From: Moniliella sp. 'wahieum' | Taxonomy: Eukaryota; Basidiomycota; Moniliellomycetes; Moniliellales; Moniliellaceae | Direction: 5' to 3' | DNA length: 20,508 nucleotides | NCBI GenBank assembly: GCA_003971905.1 | Contig: RSEE01000200.1 | Span: forward strand, 1-20,508 | Shown: positions 18,430 to 20,508 of the stretch, one piece after another | How positions within the stretch are numbered: position 1 is the first letter of the stretch | How the letters are laid out: each line of letters begins with the position of its first letter | Made by a program: the position numbers and the translations under genes | Notes under the pieces: model-generated | The model's input: only the letters and a program-made list of their open reading frames with translations | Databases searched by the model: none | What the model was told of the DNA's origin: nothing

Positions 18430-19825
18430 GAGTATCACATGTATGACCGTATTATGAGGCCTACGCGCCTACGGCCCTAAGGCCAATGGATGCAAAGATG
18501 GTGCACTTGTGATTCATGATGCCTGATGCCACCCTGGGACGCCTCACCGGTACTCATGACTCAGTTAACTCACAGGTCACGTGAGTGCCAGAGGCTTAGG
18601 CCGAACTACGCGTGACAGCTTTTTTTGTTCGCAGGCACACACCCCTCCACTGCATCTCAGGCATTGCATGCTACACCCGGTACACTCAACAGAAACACTC
18701 TTGAAGCTTGATAAGCGATTGAATATTGAGGTCCAAAAGCACTCAGTACTCAGGACTCACAGGCTACATGCTATAGTGATAATACACGCTTGTTTGCATC
18801 CATAGATGCATAGGGACAGCTTTTTGTGCGGCCGGGACAAAACCTCTCAGGCCTCTCAGGTGTACTAGATACTGGGACTGAGCCTGCTGAGCCCTGGGCC
18901 CGAATTCGAAGGTAGGGCAAAGTGATACCACGACTGATGTACTGAGTACTCGCTGAGTACTGACGGCCATTCTGCTAAAAACCGCCATCAGGGAGGTGTA
19001 TAAGATCGAAGATGATCGATGTCGATGAAAGGCACAGTGTGACATGATAAACAACAGTAGGCAGCATACATCAGTGCATCAGGTACTCGGTACATCCAGC
19101 CCTTCACTTTAGCGTCACTAGTATAGTATTCACAAAAGTTCACTATGTCTGTAGTCGATCTCACATCCCTACAGTGCCGCTTGAAGTCACCCTAGTCACT
19201 TTTGCGTCACCTCAGACACAGGCCTCAGGACCTGGCTATATAGCCACTGCAATATATTAATGCACTACAGGAACTGTCACATGTATAAGTCACACGTCAC
19301 ATGTCACAATCCCGTCTTCCTGGGTCGCTTTTCCAACTAATGAGGTGGAGCGGAAGAAAGGACATCAGTGCATCAGCGCAATCTCAGCTTGTATATTGCG
19401 CATGTCACATCACATGTCACACATGCCACATCCGAACCACTCTACTGGAAGCTTGAAGCTTGAAGGAGAGCGTCTCGAGGGTTTTAAGAGCACTTAGTAC
19501 TTAGGCTCAATCTTAGTGAGTTAGCGTTCAGAAAATGTCTGAACAAACAGAGGTTTGCACATATTTGCTACGCTTCAAATGGGGGGATGCACACAACGTC
19601 ACATGTGCCACGCATGCCCTACTCCTCTAGGAGGTAGCCACTATTACAATGAACGAAGTCCGTGTCGCATATTCCCGCTTAACGCCGTTTAGTAGCTACG
19701 TATAATCCACGGCTGCTTACCAAGTTTTTCGTGATGGTCGGTCGCTTCGCCATTTCAAGCTGTGTGCCGTTTCAAGCTTGAACTTCAAGCTGCATGGATC
19801 TTTTATTGGTTTTCGATCGTCGAGA
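18430..19825. repeat. cryptically simple DNA of short recurring words
   Basis: Three word families recur on both strands. TCACATG/CATGTGA and near forms occur around 18436, 18577, 19277-19305, 19403-19432 and 19599. CTCAGTACT/AGTACTGAG forms occur around 18741, 18940, 18953 and 19492. AAGCTT with TTCAAGC/GCTTGAA flanks occurs around 18700, 19448-19463 and 19756-19793. A 15-bp direct repeat, ACATCAGTGCATCAG, occurs at 19068-19082 and 19362-19376. No terminal inverted repeats or target-site duplications were found. Confidence 0.6.
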
Positions 19826-20387
19826 TTATCGAGATCATCTTGCTTCTCATGGCCGTCCTTTGAGGGCCTGAGGCCTGAGGTTCAGGCCTGGGAGGAGGCC
19901 ACAAAATGGCGCGGATTGAGGTGGCATGAAACTGCTTTAGGCCTGTGAACGGTCGCGTCAGTCGTCAGTGTATTCAGTGAACTCAGTTTGCACGAGTACT
20001 ACCCCGCAAATGCCAACTGCTGTGACGTGGGGGTGATGTATGATAACTCTTTGACTAGACTGGCGCCAAGGCTCCGAGGCACTCGGCGGGTTCACGCCGT
20101 AACAGGCCCTACGCGCCCGCCTGCCTCTCTGCCTGCTCCTTCTCTACGTGCTGGTCCTGTGTCTCTCACCTCTCCACCTCTCCAGCATCGAGTGGGGCTA
20201 GTATAAGATCGAGAAACTCGCAACACTCGTGCAGCCAAATAGTGCCGTGTTGGTCTCTCACTTTGACCCTGCTTGACCTGACGCGATCCACGGTCAGCTT
20301 CAAGGGTCGTCTAACACACAGGGAGCAGGAGACGAGGCATTCCAACTGAAACGCTTGTCCCAGGCGTCGGGAGGGGCTAAGGGAAAG

Positions 20388-20475
20388 GCGATAAAAAAAG
20401 GGTAAAAGGGTAGGGGTAAAAATGGTAAAAGAATTGGTCAAATGGGAGAAGGGTAAATTGGGGGAAGGGTAATGC
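20388..20475 (+). repeat. GGGTAAA-rich purine tract
   Basis: About six GGGTAAA/GGTAAAA words in imperfect succession, with A7 and G5 runs, giving strong purine asymmetry on the plus strand. It looks like degenerate simple sequence. Confidence 0.6.
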
Positions 20476-20508
20476 GATCGATGACCAAAGGAATGATGAG
20501 CGATGAGT

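Larger units (their letters stand above)
18103..20508. other. gene-free right end
   Basis: No protein or RNA gene that I can support in 2.4 kb. Open frames are short and unrecognised (for example 18764-19054 minus and 20166-20441 minus). Composition is more AT-rich than the gene region and dominated by short recurring words. It may include the upstream region of the minus-strand hypothetical gene. Confidence 0.55.

Noticed and set aside
18460..18490. 5S rRNA-like GCCTACGGCC
   Set aside because: Only this short word resembles 5S rRNA. The rest of the 120-nt structure is absent.

Overview
The window looks like a piece of a fungal nuclear chromosome, most likely a basidiomycete. Genes are widely spaced and on both strands. 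Introns are very short (about 51 to 80 nt) with GT...AG ends, coding DNA is GC-rich, and the recognisable proteins are eukaryotic nucleolar factors and a secreted GPI-type hydrolase. Genus cannot be fixed from the sequence alone.

Layout. Bases 1-3869 are a tandem satellite of about 96 copies of a 40-bp unit, cut by the window edge. It runs directly into 2.8 copies of a 141-bp repeat (3861-4251) that shares its core with the satellite and carries a telomere-like C-strand motif. After a 930-bp gene-free stretch comes a secreted, probably GPI-anchored alpha/beta-hydrolase-fold protein on the minus strand (5182-6560). A long gene-poor stretch (6661-9099) follows, then an unidentified plus-strand gene (9100-10269).

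The centre holds two clear housekeeping genes arranged head to head with 243 bp between start codons. The minus-strand gene (10563-11762) is a Lcp5/neuroguidin homologue and the plus-strand gene (12006-14357) is an ESF1 homologue. Both families act in nucleolar pre-rRNA processing for the small ribosomal subunit, so the spacer is a good candidate bidirectional promoter for co-expression. Next, on the minus strand, is the C-terminal part of a reverse-transcriptase-like protein without its catalytic RT domain (14630-15969), then a weakly supported serine/proline-rich hypothetical gene (16137-18102). The last 2.4 kb has no gene and consists of cryptically simple DNA built from short recurring words.

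Every gene is broken by several one-base shifts. The sites that can be pinned down mostly lie in homopolymers (C6, G6, T7), and the highly conserved ESF1 and LCP5 are hit as badly as anything else. I therefore read most breaks as assembly or sequencing errors, not gene decay, and give each gene as one span across its frames. Start and stop choices come from rejoining frames by eye and are approximate at the frame joins.
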